Of a DNA stretch of 32,200 nucleotides, positions 19,805-30,607 are shown in pieces (positions within the stretch are counted from its first letter, which is position 1; the number at the start of each line of letters is the position of its first letter). Source of the DNA: an uncultured Candidatus Thioglobus sp. (lineage in GTDB: Bacteria; Pseudomonadota; Gammaproteobacteria; PS1; Pseudothioglobaceae); assembly GCA_905612405.1 (NCBI GenBank), contig CAJQRX010000012.1, positions 93,351 through 125,550 on the forward strand, in the 5' to 3' direction. Under the pieces are notes generated by a model. It had not been told where the DNA came from. It was given only the letters and a program-made list of their open reading frames with translations, and did no database searches. The position numbers and the translations under genes are program-made.

Positions 19805-19895
19805 ATACTACCTCCAAATCAAATTATGTACTAAATTTAAGAAAAAATAAAGAAAAAAATTTTTCAACCTCAGAAAGAATATAAAATCTTACGTC

Positions 19896-20333
19896 ATGGA
19901 ATTACTATTTGAAAATTCACACTTTGTGTACTGGTTCATTCTTGGACTTACTTTAATATTGATAGAATTATTTTTATGGACAGCTTTTCTTCTTTGGATT
20001 GGCTCATCTGCAATCATTGTTGGAATCATTTCCTACTTTTCGCCTAATATCTCGAGCTTAATGGAGTTATTAATTTTTATAGTTCTTGCAGTAGCAACGA
20101 CTTTCTTGTCAAAGAAATACTACCCAGTAAAAACAGTTGATGATCAGCTTCATGATAAAGCCAAGGTACATATTGGCAAAGAGTGTACTGTAATTTCTAT
20201 TGAAAATGGAGTTACTAAGATTCAGATAGGAAAATCTCTTTGGTTTGCAAAAGGCTCAAATCTTAGTGCTGGTCAAACAGTTAAAATTATTGACGTTGAG
20301 TCTTCGACTTTTATTGTTAAACCTTCAAAATAA
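19896..20333 (+). CDS. NfeD-like membrane protein
   Basis: 145 aa, N-terminal TM segments followed by an OB-fold-like C-terminus (GKECTVISIENGVTKIQIGKSLWFAKG). Confidence 0.82.
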   Translation: MELLFENSHFVYWFILGLTLILIELFLWTAFLLWIGSSAIIVGIISYFSPNISSLMELLIFIVLAVATTFLSKKYYPVKTVDDQLHDKAKVHIGKECTVISIENGVTKIQIGKSLWFAKGSNLSAGQTVKIIDVESSTFIVKPSK

Positions 20334-20340
20334 CGAGTTC

Positions 20341-20378
20341 TTCAGAAATTAGTATTGCAATAGCTCTAAATTTCTGAA
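20341..20378. terminator. Hairpin between convergent nfeD-like gene and pyrE (possible terminator)
   Basis: TTCAGAAATT ... AATTTCTGAA perfect 10-bp inverted repeat with an 18-nt loop; lacks a good U-tract. Confidence 0.45.
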
Positions 20379-20389
20379 AAATAATTTAA

Positions 20390-21031
20390 TTATTTGACGC
20401 CATATTGAGTCCTATAGTCCTCTATGCTTTGAAGGGTCTCTAAATTTTTTGAGTCTTTTAAATAGTCAATAATGTGCGATAGATTAATAATACTTAGAAC
20501 CGTAATTCCAAAAATTTCCTCAACCTCCTGAATTGCTGAAAGCTCACCATTTCCTTTTTCTTGACGATCTAACGCAACTATCACTCCTTTTGTTTTAGCA
20601 CCATTGGCATTGATAATATCTTGTGCTTCTCGAATTGCAGTTCCTGCTGTTATTACATCGTCAATGATAAGAATGTCACCCTCTAAAGGGTGTCCAACAA
20701 TACTGCCGCCCTCTCCATGATCTTTTGCTTCTTTGCGATTAAAGCTGTAAGGTACGTTTCTTCCAAGACTATCATTAAGCGCAATAGCTGTTGCAGTGGC
20801 TAAAGGAATTCCTTTGTAGGCAGGGCCAAAAAGGACATCAAACTCCAGCCCACTTGCTTCGATTGCTTTTGCATAGAAAATACCCAGTTGTGATAAATGA
20901 CTTCCAGTATTAAATAGGCCTGCATTAAAAAAGTAAGGACTAATTCGACCAGACTTAAGGGTAAATTCACCAAACTTAAGGACGCCAGTTGCTAACGTAA
21001 AATCTACAAAATCCTTTTGATACTGTTCCAT
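20390..21031 (-). CDS. pyrE: Orotate phosphoribosyltransferase
   Basis: [38 protein letters not shown] motif. Confidence 0.97.
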   Translation of the reverse strand: MEQYQKDFVDFTLATGVLKFGEFTLKSGRISPYFFNAGLFNTGSHLSQLGIFYAKAIEASGLEFDVLFGPAYKGIPLATATAIALNDSLGRNVPYSFNRKEAKDHGEGGSIVGHPLEGDILIIDDVITAGTAIREAQDIINANGAKTKGVIVALDRQEKGNGELSAIQEVEEIFGITVLSIINLSHIIDYLKDSKNLETLQSIEDYRTQYGVK

Positions 21032-21062
21032 TGGTTATTCCTAAACTATTAAAATAAGTGCA

Positions 21063-21827
21063 ATGAGAATTATAACAATTAATGTTAATGGTATTAGAGC
21101 CGCTGAGCGAAAAGGTTTGTTTGACTGGCTCAAGACAAAAAATGCTGACGTCGTTTGCCTGCAAGAAATTAAAGCACAAGAGGATCAACTAGATGAAAGG
21201 TTCTACCCAGAAGGGATAAATACCTATTACCATAGCGCAGAGCGCAAAGGCTATAGCGGAACTGGCCTCTACTGTAAATCTAAGCCAGATAAGATTTCTT
21301 ATAGCCCCTGGGAAGATATGAATTCAGAAGGAAGAATTATTCAAGCTGATTTTGGAGATTTAAGTGTTATCTCAATTTACCTACCTTCAGGATCATCTAA
21401 AGAAGAGAGGCAAGCATTCAAAATGGAATTTATTACTCAACGCTTTATGCCTCATTTAAAAAAACTGCAAAAGGATGGTAGAAAGTACATTATTTGTGGT
21501 GATTGGAATATCGCACATAAAAAAATTGACCTAAAAAACTGGCGTCCTAACCAAAAAAACTCTGGCTTTCTCCCAGAGGAGCGAGAATGGCTTGATACGC
21601 TTTATGATGATGTTGGTTTTATAGACTCTTTTAGAGAAATTAACCAAGATGAATTTCAATACACTTGGTGGTCAAATAGAGGGCAGGCATGGGCTAATAA
21701 TACAGGCTGGAGACTCGACTACCAGGTAGTCAGTAGCAATCTAGCTGGACTTGCCAAATCATGTGAAATATACAAAGAGCAGCGTTTTTCTGATCATGCT
21801 CCGCTAATAATTGATTACCAGCTATGA
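21063..21827 (+). CDS. xthA: Exodeoxyribonuclease III
   Basis: MRIITINVNGIRAAERKGLFDWL, CLQEIKAQ, CGDWNIAHKKIDL, SDHAPL. Confidence 0.95.
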   Translation: MRIITINVNGIRAAERKGLFDWLKTKNADVVCLQEIKAQEDQLDERFYPEGINTYYHSAERKGYSGTGLYCKSKPDKISYSPWEDMNSEGRIIQADFGDLSVISIYLPSGSSKEERQAFKMEFITQRFMPHLKKLQKDGRKYIICGDWNIAHKKIDLKNWRPNQKNSGFLPEEREWLDTLYDDVGFIDSFREINQDEFQYTWWSNRGQAWANNTGWRLDYQVVSSNLAGLAKSCEIYKEQRFSDHAPLIIDYQL

Positions 21828-22519
21828 CAGAAACTAAATATTTACGAAAAATACAGAGCTTTGTTAGGCGCTCAGGAAGACTCTCTAAGGCTCAATCTTT
21901 TGGACTCAATGAGCTATGGAGTTTTTATGGCGTTGATCTGAGTGAAAAAAAACTTGATTTTGATAAACTCTTTGTATCGAAAAATAATGTCACACTTGAA
22001 GTTGGATTTGGAAATGGTGATAGCCTTCTTGAAATGGCAATCGAACAATCTAATCAAAACTTTTTAGGGATAGAGGTTTATGAGGCTGGCGTTGGAAGGC
22101 TTATTAATGAGGCTAATAAAAATAAACTTACCAACCTCAAAATTATCAAGGATGATGCGGTAGAGGTGCTAACAAATAATATTTCAGATAATAGTATTTC
22201 GCATTTTCAGTTATTCTTTCCTGATCCTTGGCACAAAAAGAAACACTATAAGCGTAGAATTGTTCAAATAAGCTTTTTGGACCTCCTATCAAAAAAACTT
22301 AAAAATAATGGTATTGTTCATATAGCTACCGACTGGGAGAACTATGCCGAGCATATTATGGAGTTACTAGAATCACATCCACACTTTAAAAACTTTGCTG
22401 GCGTCCATATGTATTCTTCAAGACCAAAAAATAGGCCTTTGACTAAATTCGAAAATCGAGGTCAAAAATTAGGCCATAGGGTTTGGGATATAATTTTTAC
22501 AAACATAAAAGGAGGTTAA
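21824..22519 (+). CDS. trmB: tRNA (guanine-N7-)-methyltransferase
   Basis: LEVGFGNGDSLLEMA, FFPDPWHKKKHYKRRIVQ; ATGA overlap with xthA. Confidence 0.96.
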   Translation: MTETKYLRKIQSFVRRSGRLSKAQSFGLNELWSFYGVDLSEKKLDFDKLFVSKNNVTLEVGFGNGDSLLEMAIEQSNQNFLGIEVYEAGVGRLINEANKNKLTNLKIIKDDAVEVLTNNISDNSISHFQLFFPDPWHKKKHYKRRIVQISFLDLLSKKLKNNGIVHIATDWENYAEHIMELLESHPHFKNFAGVHMYSSRPKNRPLTKFENRGQKLGHRVWDIIFTNIKGG

Positions 22520-22975
22520 ATGTTATTTCCTATATTTGTTGTTGTTACTATTGCTGAAATCGCTGTACTAATTAATGTGGGGGAGTTGTTCGGTACATGG
22601 CCAACTGTATTATTAGTTATTATTACTGCCTTAATAGGTTCAACACTCCTTAAACAGCAGGGTTGGTCAACTATGGCAAAGGCTCAACAAAGTCTAGTGG
22701 AAGGAAGGTCACCTGCTGTAGAAATGCTTGAAGGTGTTGTTATTTTAGTGTCTGGAGTTCTTCTATTAACACCTGGTTTTCTGACAGATGGTCTTGGGCT
22801 TCTAGGTTTAATACCTTGGAGTAGATTGTATTTTATTAATCATTTTTTGGAAAAAAATGCAGAGCGCGTCTTTAGTAAAAAAAATTCAGTCTTTATCAAT
22901 AAGGTTGAAAATAGTGAGACAAAAAAAACTAACAAAGATGAGACCATTGAAGGTGAGTTTTGGGAAGATAAATAA
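22520..22975 (+). CDS. fxsA: FxsA-family membrane protein
   Basis: TIAEIAVLINVGELFGTWPTVLLVIITALIGSTLLKQQG; LLLTPGFLTDGLGLLGLIP. Confidence 0.92.
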   Translation: MLFPIFVVVTIAEIAVLINVGELFGTWPTVLLVIITALIGSTLLKQQGWSTMAKAQQSLVEGRSPAVEMLEGVVILVSGVLLLTPGFLTDGLGLLGLIPWSRLYFINHFLEKNAERVFSKKNSVFINKVENSETKKTNKDETIEGEFWEDK

Positions 22976-23016
22976 TTTCAGCCTTTTTTTTTGATTTAGT
23001 AAAACTACTCTTCAAT

Positions 23017-24213
23017 ATGCAAAATAAAAGAACTCTCGATGATTGGCTAAATTGGCAAGATACATTAATGGAAAAAACCATTGTTTTAGGTCTTGATAGA
23101 GTTCAAATTGTCTATGATCAACTATTTCCAAATGGAGTACCATTCGCAGTTATCACAGTAGCAGGAACAAATGGTAAAGGCTCCACCGTTTCTTTTATTG
23201 ATAGTATTTATAATGAAACAAAATATAAGGTTGGCCGCTCTACTTCTCCTCATCTATTAAAATATAACGAACGCTTTGCAATTGATGGCCAGGAAGTTAC
23301 TGATGAATTAATCATAAAAGCTTTTGAATTAATTGAGACAAAAAGGGAAGGTGTAACGCTAACGTATTTTGAATTTTCAACTCTTGCTGCACTAATCATG
23401 TTTGCAGAAGCTAGTGTTGATCTTGCGATTCTAGAAGTTGGCCTTGGTGGAAGACTTGACTCTGTCAATGTAGTTGATAGTGATGTAAGTGTTATTACAA
23501 ATATTGCAATTGATCATACAGACTATTTAGGAGACACAAGAGAGGCTATTGGCAGGGAAAAAGCAGGAGTAATGAGAACCTCAAAGCCATGTATTTGTGG
23601 TGATCAAGATCCACCAAAAAGCTTACTATCCTTCGCAAAAGAAATCAATACTCCCCTTACGCTTGTCTCTGAAAGTTATAAAAATACAATAGGATTAGAG
23701 GGAGCCCATCAAAAGCTTAATGCTGCAGTTGCAGTAAAAGCTGTAGAGAGCCTTACAAGTCAATTTCCAGTTTCAAATAATATGATTAGTGAGGGAGTTA
23801 AAAAAACTAGAATCGCAGCACGATTTGAAAAAATAATTATTGATGATAAAACAGTTATTCTTGATGTTGCTCATAATCCAGCCGCTGTTAAGACTCTTGT
23901 AGAAACATTGTCAGAAAATCCAGTGAAAACAGTTGCCATTTTTTCAGCACTTGTTGATAAAAATATCGCTGATATGATTGAGCTTGCCTCAGGGTCAATT
24001 AAGCACTGGTTTTTAGTTCCAATTAAAGCCGAGCGATCAATTGAGCTAAAGGCTCTAAGAGATAAATTTGGTAACTCAGAATCGACAACAATTTGCCTTA
24101 ATATGATTGATGCGATTGATCAATCACTTAGGCTTGAGGGGATTGACCGAGTTGTTATTTTTGGCTCTTTCTATATAATTGCTGACGCCTCTGAAATTAT
24201 AAAAAAGTTTTAA
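23017..24213 (+). CDS. folC: Bifunctional dihydrofolate synthase/folylpolyglutamate synthase
   Basis: VAGTNGKGSTVSFI, RSTSPHLLKYNERFAIDG, LEVGLGGRLDSVN, DVAHNPAA. Confidence 0.95.
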   Translation: MQNKRTLDDWLNWQDTLMEKTIVLGLDRVQIVYDQLFPNGVPFAVITVAGTNGKGSTVSFIDSIYNETKYKVGRSTSPHLLKYNERFAIDGQEVTDELIIKAFELIETKREGVTLTYFEFSTLAALIMFAEASVDLAILEVGLGGRLDSVNVVDSDVSVITNIAIDHTDYLGDTREAIGREKAGVMRTSKPCICGDQDPPKSLLSFAKEINTPLTLVSESYKNTIGLEGAHQKLNAAVAVKAVESLTSQFPVSNNMISEGVKKTRIAARFEKIIIDDKTVILDVAHNPAAVKTLVETLSENPVKTVAIFSALVDKNIADMIELASGSIKHWFLVPIKAERSIELKALRDKFGNSESTTICLNMIDAIDQSLRLEGIDRVVIFGSFYIIADASEIIKKF

Positions 24214-24287
24214 CATTATTAGTTATTTGAGATAACCACAAACGCTAAGAAACTGTTGTAAAATTAGGCCTATCTATCAGGGAACTC

Positions 24288-25184
24288 ATGGGCAATTTTT
24301 TTAACAACGTTTGGAGTACTATAAGCTTACTGGCTTGGTCAGACTGGCTTACCCTTATTATTCTAGTTATTTTTATAATTAGAGGCTTTATTCAAGGCCT
24401 TGCTAAAGAAATTATTAGCTTTATTTTTGTTATATTTGCAATAATTTTAGCTTGGCTTTACTACGACTCACTCACTAAGACCTTCCTAAGTAATTGGATT
24501 AGTGCAGATAATCAATCAATCTATGCACTATCTTTTGGTGGGATATTTTTTGGCATTTGGTTTATCAAAAAAGGCTTCTATAGACTTGCTGGAGCGTCTT
24601 CTAATAATGATAATCCTAATGACCTTAATCGGCCTTTTGCGATTAGCATAATATTAGCCATTACTGCAATTGTGAGTTTTAACTATTTAGCTTTTATTAC
24701 TGAACTCCAAACAATTGAATCACTAATAACTAATGAGTCACTGCGAAGTTTTGTTGCATTTTCTGTAGTTTTTATAATTTTAGTAGTCACACTAGTTGTA
24801 TTATCAAAACTTCTCAATATTAAAATTGATACTGAAAACTCCTCTTTTATGACATCAGTTTTCAAGAGAATCTTAAGAATGTTGAGCTCACTTGATATCC
24901 TTCTAAATGCTAGAAATGTGGGTGGACTAAAAAATAATTTTTTTGGCGCAATATTAGGATTATTTAAAGGCGGTACTTTTGTTCTAATCATCGTACTTAT
25001 TCTTCAAAGTATGCCATGGGTCACTCAAAATCATGCCTGGGTAGAAACTAGTGGCGCTCTTAGAACATTTCAAGATTGGTCAGTTGATATAAAGCCTGTG
25101 TTATCTAAGCATTTATTGTTTGTTGAACTTGAGCCCGGCGATGTAGTTGTCGAATTCATAGAAAGTGAAATCTTAAAGGAATAA
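24288..25184 (+). CDS. cvpA: CvpA-family membrane protein
   Basis: DWLTLIILVIFIIRGFIQGLAKEIISF; multiple TM; immediately upstream of purF. Confidence 0.9.
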   Translation: MGNFFNNVWSTISLLAWSDWLTLIILVIFIIRGFIQGLAKEIISFIFVIFAIILAWLYYDSLTKTFLSNWISADNQSIYALSFGGIFFGIWFIKKGFYRLAGASSNNDNPNDLNRPFAISIILAITAIVSFNYLAFITELQTIESLITNESLRSFVAFSVVFIILVVTLVVLSKLLNIKIDTENSSFMTSVFKRILRMLSSLDILLNARNVGGLKNNFFGAILGLFKGGTFVLIIVLILQSMPWVTQNHAWVETSGALRTFQDWSVDIKPVLSKHLLFVELEPGDVVVEFIESEILKE

Positions 25185-25188
25185 ATAT

Positions 25189-26706
25189 ATGTGCGGTATT
25201 GTTGGCATCCTCTCCACTACTAAAAAAGATGTAGGTCTTTATATTTATGACGCTCTTACGATTATCCAACATCGTGGGCAAGATGCTGCAGGAATAACGA
25301 CTGCCAATAAAGGTCGTTTTTATATGCGCAAAGGTAATGGCCTAGTTCGTAATGTTTTTAGAACAAAGCATATGGAAAAACTGATTGGTGATATGGGAAT
25401 TGGACACGTCCGCTACCCTACAGCAGGAAGTTCATCTGAGGCTGAAGCGCAGCCTTTGTATGTCAACTCACCTTATGGAATTGCTTTTGCACACAATGGA
25501 AACTTAACAAATGCCGAGGTATTAGCGCAAGAAATCTTTGAGCAAGATCTAAGGCATATTAATACTGATTCAGACTCAGAAATACTTCTCAATATTCTTG
25601 CAAGTGAGATAGCTGAAGAGCAAAAACATCGAATTAACGAAAGGGATATTTTTAAAGCTGTAACTAAACTGCATCAAAGAGTTAAAGGCGCTTATGCTGC
25701 AATTGGAATGATCCCAGGCTACGGGATTTTTGGATTTAGAGATCCCTATGGTATCCGACCACTGATTCTAGGAAAAAGAGTCACTAAAGCAGGGACTAAA
25801 TATATGCTTGCATCTGAAAGTGTTGCTCTGACTGCTCTTGGTTTTAAAATTACTAGGGATGTAAAGCCTGGTGAAGCAGTTGTGATAGATCGCAATGGTG
25901 AAGTTCACTCTCAACAATGCTCAAATAACTCAGTTTTGTCTCCATGTATATTTGAATTTGTTTATTTTGCTAGACCTGATTCAATTATTGATAATATTTC
26001 TGTATATAAATCACGTCTTAGGATGGGTGAAAAGCTAGCTGCAAAAATTAAATCTGATTGGTCAGAAGAAAATATTGATGTGGTTATGCCTGTCCCCGAT
26101 ACCTCAAGAACTGCAGCTCTTCAGCTTGCAAATGACTTGGACTTAAAGTACAGGGAAGGGTTTATAAAAAATCGCTATATTGCTAGAACTTTTATTATGC
26201 CTGGACAGAAAGAAAGAAAGAAATCAGTACGTCAAAAATTAAGTGCTATTGAACTCGAGTTTAAAGATAAGAATGTTCTTCTAGTAGATGACTCTATTGT
26301 AAGAGGCACAACAAGTAAAGAAATTGTCCTAATGGCAAGAGCCGCTGGAGCAAAAAAAGTCTACTTTGCATCTGCTGCACCGCCAGTACGATACCCTAAT
26401 GTTTACGGTATAGATATGGCAAGCAAAAATGAGTTTGTCGCTCATAATAAAACAACTAAGGAAGTATGCAGATCTATTGGTGCTGATAAATTAATTTATC
26501 AGAATCTTGATGATTTAATATGGTCAGTTCAACAAGGTAACTCTGATATTAAGAATTTTGATTGTTCATGTTTTGATGGAAATTACCTAACTAAAGACAT
26601 TGATAAACCTTATCTAGATAACCTTGAAGTGAAAAGATCTGATAAAGCCAAAAAAGGTAGTATTTCCAATGAAACCTCTGAATTGATCTACAATGATGCT
26701 GACTAA
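25189..26706 (+). CDS. purF: Amidophosphoribosyltransferase
   Basis: MCGIVGI N-terminal nucleophile, LTIIQHRGQDAAGI, LLVDDSIVRGTTSKEI. Confidence 0.97.
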   Translation: MCGIVGILSTTKKDVGLYIYDALTIIQHRGQDAAGITTANKGRFYMRKGNGLVRNVFRTKHMEKLIGDMGIGHVRYPTAGSSSEAEAQPLYVNSPYGIAFAHNGNLTNAEVLAQEIFEQDLRHINTDSDSEILLNILASEIAEEQKHRINERDIFKAVTKLHQRVKGAYAAIGMIPGYGIFGFRDPYGIRPLILGKRVTKAGTKYMLASESVALTALGFKITRDVKPGEAVVIDRNGEVHSQQCSNNSVLSPCIFEFVYFARPDSIIDNISVYKSRLRMGEKLAAKIKSDWSEENIDVVMPVPDTSRTAALQLANDLDLKYREGFIKNRYIARTFIMPGQKERKKSVRQKLSAIELEFKDKNVLLVDDSIVRGTTSKEIVLMARAAGAKKVYFASAAPPVRYPNVYGIDMASKNEFVAHNKTTKEVCRSIGADKLIYQNLDDLIWSVQQGNSDIKNFDCSCFDGNYLTKDIDKPYLDNLEVKRSDKAKKGSISNETSELIYNDAD

Positions 26707-26719
26707 CAGGGTTTAAATC

Positions 26720-27877
26720 ATGGAAGAATACAATTTTCAAACAAAAGCAGTCCGCGAAGGGGCTAATGAAACAGAGGAGCAAGAGCATTCTGCAGCTATC
26801 TTTCTGACTTCGAGCTACAGATTTAAGAGCGCTGAGCAAGCTGCTGATCGTTTTGCAAATAAACAAAAAGGTAATGTTTATTCCAGATTTACCAATCCAA
26901 CAGTTGAGGCCTTTCAAAAAAAATTAGCTGCTCTAGAGGGCGCGGAAAAATGCCATGCAACTGCTAGTGGAATGTCTGCCATATTTGCAACAATTATGAC
27001 TCTTCTTAAACCTGGTGAGCACATGATTGCATCACGGTGTATGTTTGGCACCACTATAGTCCTTCTAAATACTATCATTAAAAAGTTTGATATTCAAATA
27101 ACATTTGTTGATTTAAAAGATTTAGATGCGTGGGAAAAGAGTGTTCAAAAAAATACTAAATTATTTTTATTAGAAACGCCATCAAACCCACTTGGTGAAA
27201 TTGTTGATATAGAAAAGCTTGCAGCTATATCAAAGAAAAATAATATAGCACTAGCGGTTGATAACTGTGTCATGACGCCCGCACTTCAAAAGCCATTAGC
27301 CTTAGGGGCTGATCTAGTAATTCACTCTGCAACTAAATATATTGATGGTCAAGGTAGGTGTCTTGCAGGTGCGGTTGCAGGAAGTGGATTATTAATTGAT
27401 GAAATAAGTTCGTTTACGCGAAGCACAGGCCCAACCTTAAGTGCATTCAATGCCTGGATTGTCCTAAAAGGTCTAGAGACACTCAAGATAAGAATGGACG
27501 CTCACTGTAAAAGTGCAATGAAATTAGCTATTTGGCTTGATGATCAATCATTTATTAAAAAAGTTCACTACATTGGACTTGAAAGCCATCCACATCATAG
27601 TATTGCCAAAAAACAACAAACAGATTTTGGTGGAATAGTTTCGTTTGAAGTTAATGGGAACAGAGAAGATGCTTTTCGTTTGATAAATAATACGAAGATG
27701 CTTTCTATTACTGCAAACCTTGGTGATACTAAAACCACTATCACTCATCCCTCCTCTACAACTCATGTTCGGCTCACTGATGAAGAAAAAAAACAAAGTC
27801 ATATTAGTGAAAACCTTATTCGCATATCTGTCGGATTGGAAGATATTGATGATATTATTGCAGATCTTAAGCCATAA
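26720..27877 (+). CDS. metZ: O-succinylhomoserine sulfhydrylase
   Basis: Cys/Met-metabolism PLP family: YSRFTNPTVEAFQKKLAALEGAE, SATKYIDGQGRCLAGAV; cvpA-purF-metZ synteny. Confidence 0.93.
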   Translation: MEEYNFQTKAVREGANETEEQEHSAAIFLTSSYRFKSAEQAADRFANKQKGNVYSRFTNPTVEAFQKKLAALEGAEKCHATASGMSAIFATIMTLLKPGEHMIASRCMFGTTIVLLNTIIKKFDIQITFVDLKDLDAWEKSVQKNTKLFLLETPSNPLGEIVDIEKLAAISKKNNIALAVDNCVMTPALQKPLALGADLVIHSATKYIDGQGRCLAGAVAGSGLLIDEISSFTRSTGPTLSAFNAWIVLKGLETLKIRMDAHCKSAMKLAIWLDDQSFIKKVHYIGLESHPHHSIAKKQQTDFGGIVSFEVNGNREDAFRLINNTKMLSITANLGDTKTTITHPSSTTHVRLTDEEKKQSHISENLIRISVGLEDIDDIIADLKP

Positions 27878-27940
27878 GTTGAATTTCAATCGTAAATTAA
27901 CTATGATAAAATTATAATAGTATTTAATTTACTTAATCTT

Positions 27941-28453
27941 ATGATTCAAAATAGTTATTCTTATAAAGATTTAATTCTCTGCGGAAAGGGAGAGCTTTTT
28001 GGTGCTGGCAATGCTCAACTTCCTCAGCCACCTATGCTGATGTTTGACCGCATTACAAATATTAGCGAAAATTCTGGTGACTATGGAAAAGGAGGCATAA
28101 CTGCAGAGCTGGATATTAATCCAGATTTATGGTTTTTTGACTGTCATTTTAATAAAGACCCAGTAATGCCTGGTTGCCTTGGAATTGATGCAATGTGGCA
28201 ACTAGTTGGTTTTTATTTAGGCTGGCTTGGGGGGTTAGGAAGAGGGCGCGCCCTTGGCTCTGGACAAATTAAATTTAAAGGTCAGGTTCTACCTACAAAT
28301 AAAAAAATTACATACAATATAAGTCTATCTCGAGTTATTGCAAGAAAACTCTATATGGGTATTGCAGACGCAACCATGGAAATTGATGGGAAAACTATTT
28401 ATGAGGCTACAAACCTTAAAGTAGGACTATTTACTGATACATCTTCCTTCTGA
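27941..28453 (+). CDS. fabA: 3-hydroxydecanoyl-ACP dehydratase/isomerase
   Basis: [48 protein letters not shown]. Confidence 0.97.
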   Translation: MIQNSYSYKDLILCGKGELFGAGNAQLPQPPMLMFDRITNISENSGDYGKGGITAELDINPDLWFFDCHFNKDPVMPGCLGIDAMWQLVGFYLGWLGGLGRGRALGSGQIKFKGQVLPTNKKITYNISLSRVIARKLYMGIADATMEIDGKTIYEATNLKVGLFTDTSSF

Positions 28454-29673
28454 TGAAAAGAGTAGTCGTAACAGGAATGGGAATTATAAGTAGCTTAGGC
28501 TCTAACAAAATTGAGGTTCTTAATTCCTTAAAATCTTCAAAATCTGGAATAGTATTCAATGAGAAATACTCAGAAATGGGCCTTAGATCTCATGTTCATG
28601 GATCAATTGATGAGATTGATTCAAGTAAAGTTATTGATCGAAAAATGCTACGATTTATGGCCGATGCAGCTATATATAACGCAATTGCATTAGATGAGGC
28701 AATCAAAGAATCTAGGTTAAGCGAAGATATGATTTCGAACGAACGAACTGGTTTAATTATGGGCTCTGGTGGAGCTTCAAATCAAAATATTGTTGAAGCT
28801 GCAGATATTTTAAGAGAAAAAGGTATTAAAAGAGTTGGTCCATATCGTGTACCCAGAACTATGGGTTCTACTACTTCTGCCTGTCTTTCTACACTCTTTA
28901 AAATAAAGGGAGTAAATTATTCAATCAGCTCGGCTTGCTCCACAAGTGCGCACTGCATTGGTAATGCTATGGAGCAGATTCAACTTGGCAAACAAGATGT
29001 TGTTTTTGCTGGTGGAGGAGAAGAACTGGACTGGTCTTTAACTATGTTATTTGATGCTATGGGTGCACTTTCTTCAAAATATAATGACTCTCCAAATAAA
29101 GCATCACGTGCTTTTGATGTAGATCGAGATGGATTTGTAATTTCTGGTGGAGGTGGTGCTCTTGTACTTGAGTCTTTAGAACATGCAGAAGCCCGTGGTG
29201 CAAAAATAATTGCAGAATTAGTAGGATATGGCGCAACCTCTGATGGATATGACATGGTCGCTCCATCCGGTGAAGGTGCAAAACGTTGTATGGAAATTGC
29301 TATACATGGGCTTAAAGGTCCAATTGATTATATTAATGCTCATGGCACATCAACCCCAGTTGGTGATGCTAAAGAACTAGGCGCAATTAAGAAGGTTTTT
29401 AGTTCTACCTCAACTCCTTTAATTGGCTCAACTAAATCTCTTTCAGGACATGCGTTGGGAGCAGCTGGAGTTAACGAATCTATTTATTCACTTTTGATGT
29501 TACAAAATGATTTTGTTGCTGAATCTGTAAATATAGAAAATCTTGATGATGAGGCAATAGGATTACCAATTGTCAGAGAAACCAAAAATGTTAAACTTAA
29601 CCGCATCCTCTCTAATAGTTTTGGTTTTGGTGGGACAAATGCTTGTCTTGTTTTTGAAAGATTCAGAAAATAA
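28453..29673 (+). CDS. fabB: 3-oxoacyl-ACP synthase I
   Basis: [50 protein letters not shown] overlap with fabA. Confidence 0.97.
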   Translation: MKRVVVTGMGIISSLGSNKIEVLNSLKSSKSGIVFNEKYSEMGLRSHVHGSIDEIDSSKVIDRKMLRFMADAAIYNAIALDEAIKESRLSEDMISNERTGLIMGSGGASNQNIVEAADILREKGIKRVGPYRVPRTMGSTTSACLSTLFKIKGVNYSISSACSTSAHCIGNAMEQIQLGKQDVVFAGGGEELDWSLTMLFDAMGALSSKYNDSPNKASRAFDVDRDGFVISGGGGALVLESLEHAEARGAKIIAELVGYGATSDGYDMVAPSGEGAKRCMEIAIHGLKGPIDYINAHGTSTPVGDAKELGAIKKVFSSTSTPLIGSTKSLSGHALGAAGVNESIYSLLMLQNDFVAESVNIENLDDEAIGLPIVRETKNVKLNRILSNSFGFGGTNACLVFERFRK

Positions 29674-29680
29674 ATTTAAC

Positions 29681-30607
29681 TTAAGGCCTAGCATCAATCT
29701 CTTTTTTCTCTTTCTCCGAAGGAAGCATATCCTCTTTAGAAATTCCCATAGCAAGAATTGTTGAACTAGCAACGTAAATAGAAGAATAAGTACCAATTAC
29801 AACACCAATTAGAAGTGCGCCTGCAAAACTATGAATAACCTCTCCCCCTAAATAGAATAAGGCTAAAAGAACAAGCAAAGTTGTAAATGAAGTCATTAAA
29901 GTTCGAGATAAGGTTTGATTAAGCGCTTCATTAATAATAGATCCGGGCTCCACTTGTCGTGTTGCAAGGAAGTTTTCTCGAATCCTATCAAACACTACAA
30001 TCGTATCATTTAGAGAGTATCCAATTACTGCAAGGATAGCAGCCAATACTGTTAAATCAAACTCAATTTGTAGCAATGAAAATACCCCTAGTGTAATAAT
30101 TACATCATGAATAAGTGCTGCAATTGACCCCAAAGCAAAGCGATACTCAAATCTAAAAGCAACATAAATTAAAATTCCGATAAGAGCATAAAGCATTGCA
30201 AACCCACCATCATTAGTCAGCTCTTCACCCACTTTTGGTCCTACAAATTCAACTCGTCGGACATCTATTCCTTCACCAAGCATTCTAATAATTGATGAAC
30301 TAATTTCTGCACTTGAGGCAGTTTGTGGCTCAAGTTGAATAAGCACTTCAGTATCTGAACCAAAATACTGTACGTTTGTACCTTTAAAGTTAGCAGAAAT
30401 AAGCTTTGAACGAATACTCTCAAGATCAGCTGTTTTTTCATAACCTAATTCGATTAAGGTACCACCAGTAAAGTCGATACCAAATTTGAGACCCTGAAGT
30501 CCCATTGAGGTTATAGAAACAATTAATAAGATTGCAGAAAAAAACATCGCATATTTGCGTCTACCTACAAAATCGATTACTGGAATATTTAATGATTTAA
30601 GGCTCAT
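29681..30607 (-). CDS. secF: Protein translocase subunit SecF
   Basis: GLKFGIDFTGGTLIEL; YSLNDTIVVFDRIREN. Confidence 0.97.
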   Translation of the reverse strand: MSLKSLNIPVIDFVGRRKYAMFFSAILLIVSITSMGLQGLKFGIDFTGGTLIELGYEKTADLESIRSKLISANFKGTNVQYFGSDTEVLIQLEPQTASSAEISSSIIRMLGEGIDVRRVEFVGPKVGEELTNDGGFAMLYALIGILIYVAFRFEYRFALGSIAALIHDVIITLGVFSLLQIEFDLTVLAAILAVIGYSLNDTIVVFDRIRENFLATRQVEPGSIINEALNQTLSRTLMTSFTTLLVLLALFYLGGEVIHSFAGALLIGVVIGTYSSIYVASSTILAMGISKEDMLPSEKEKKEIDARP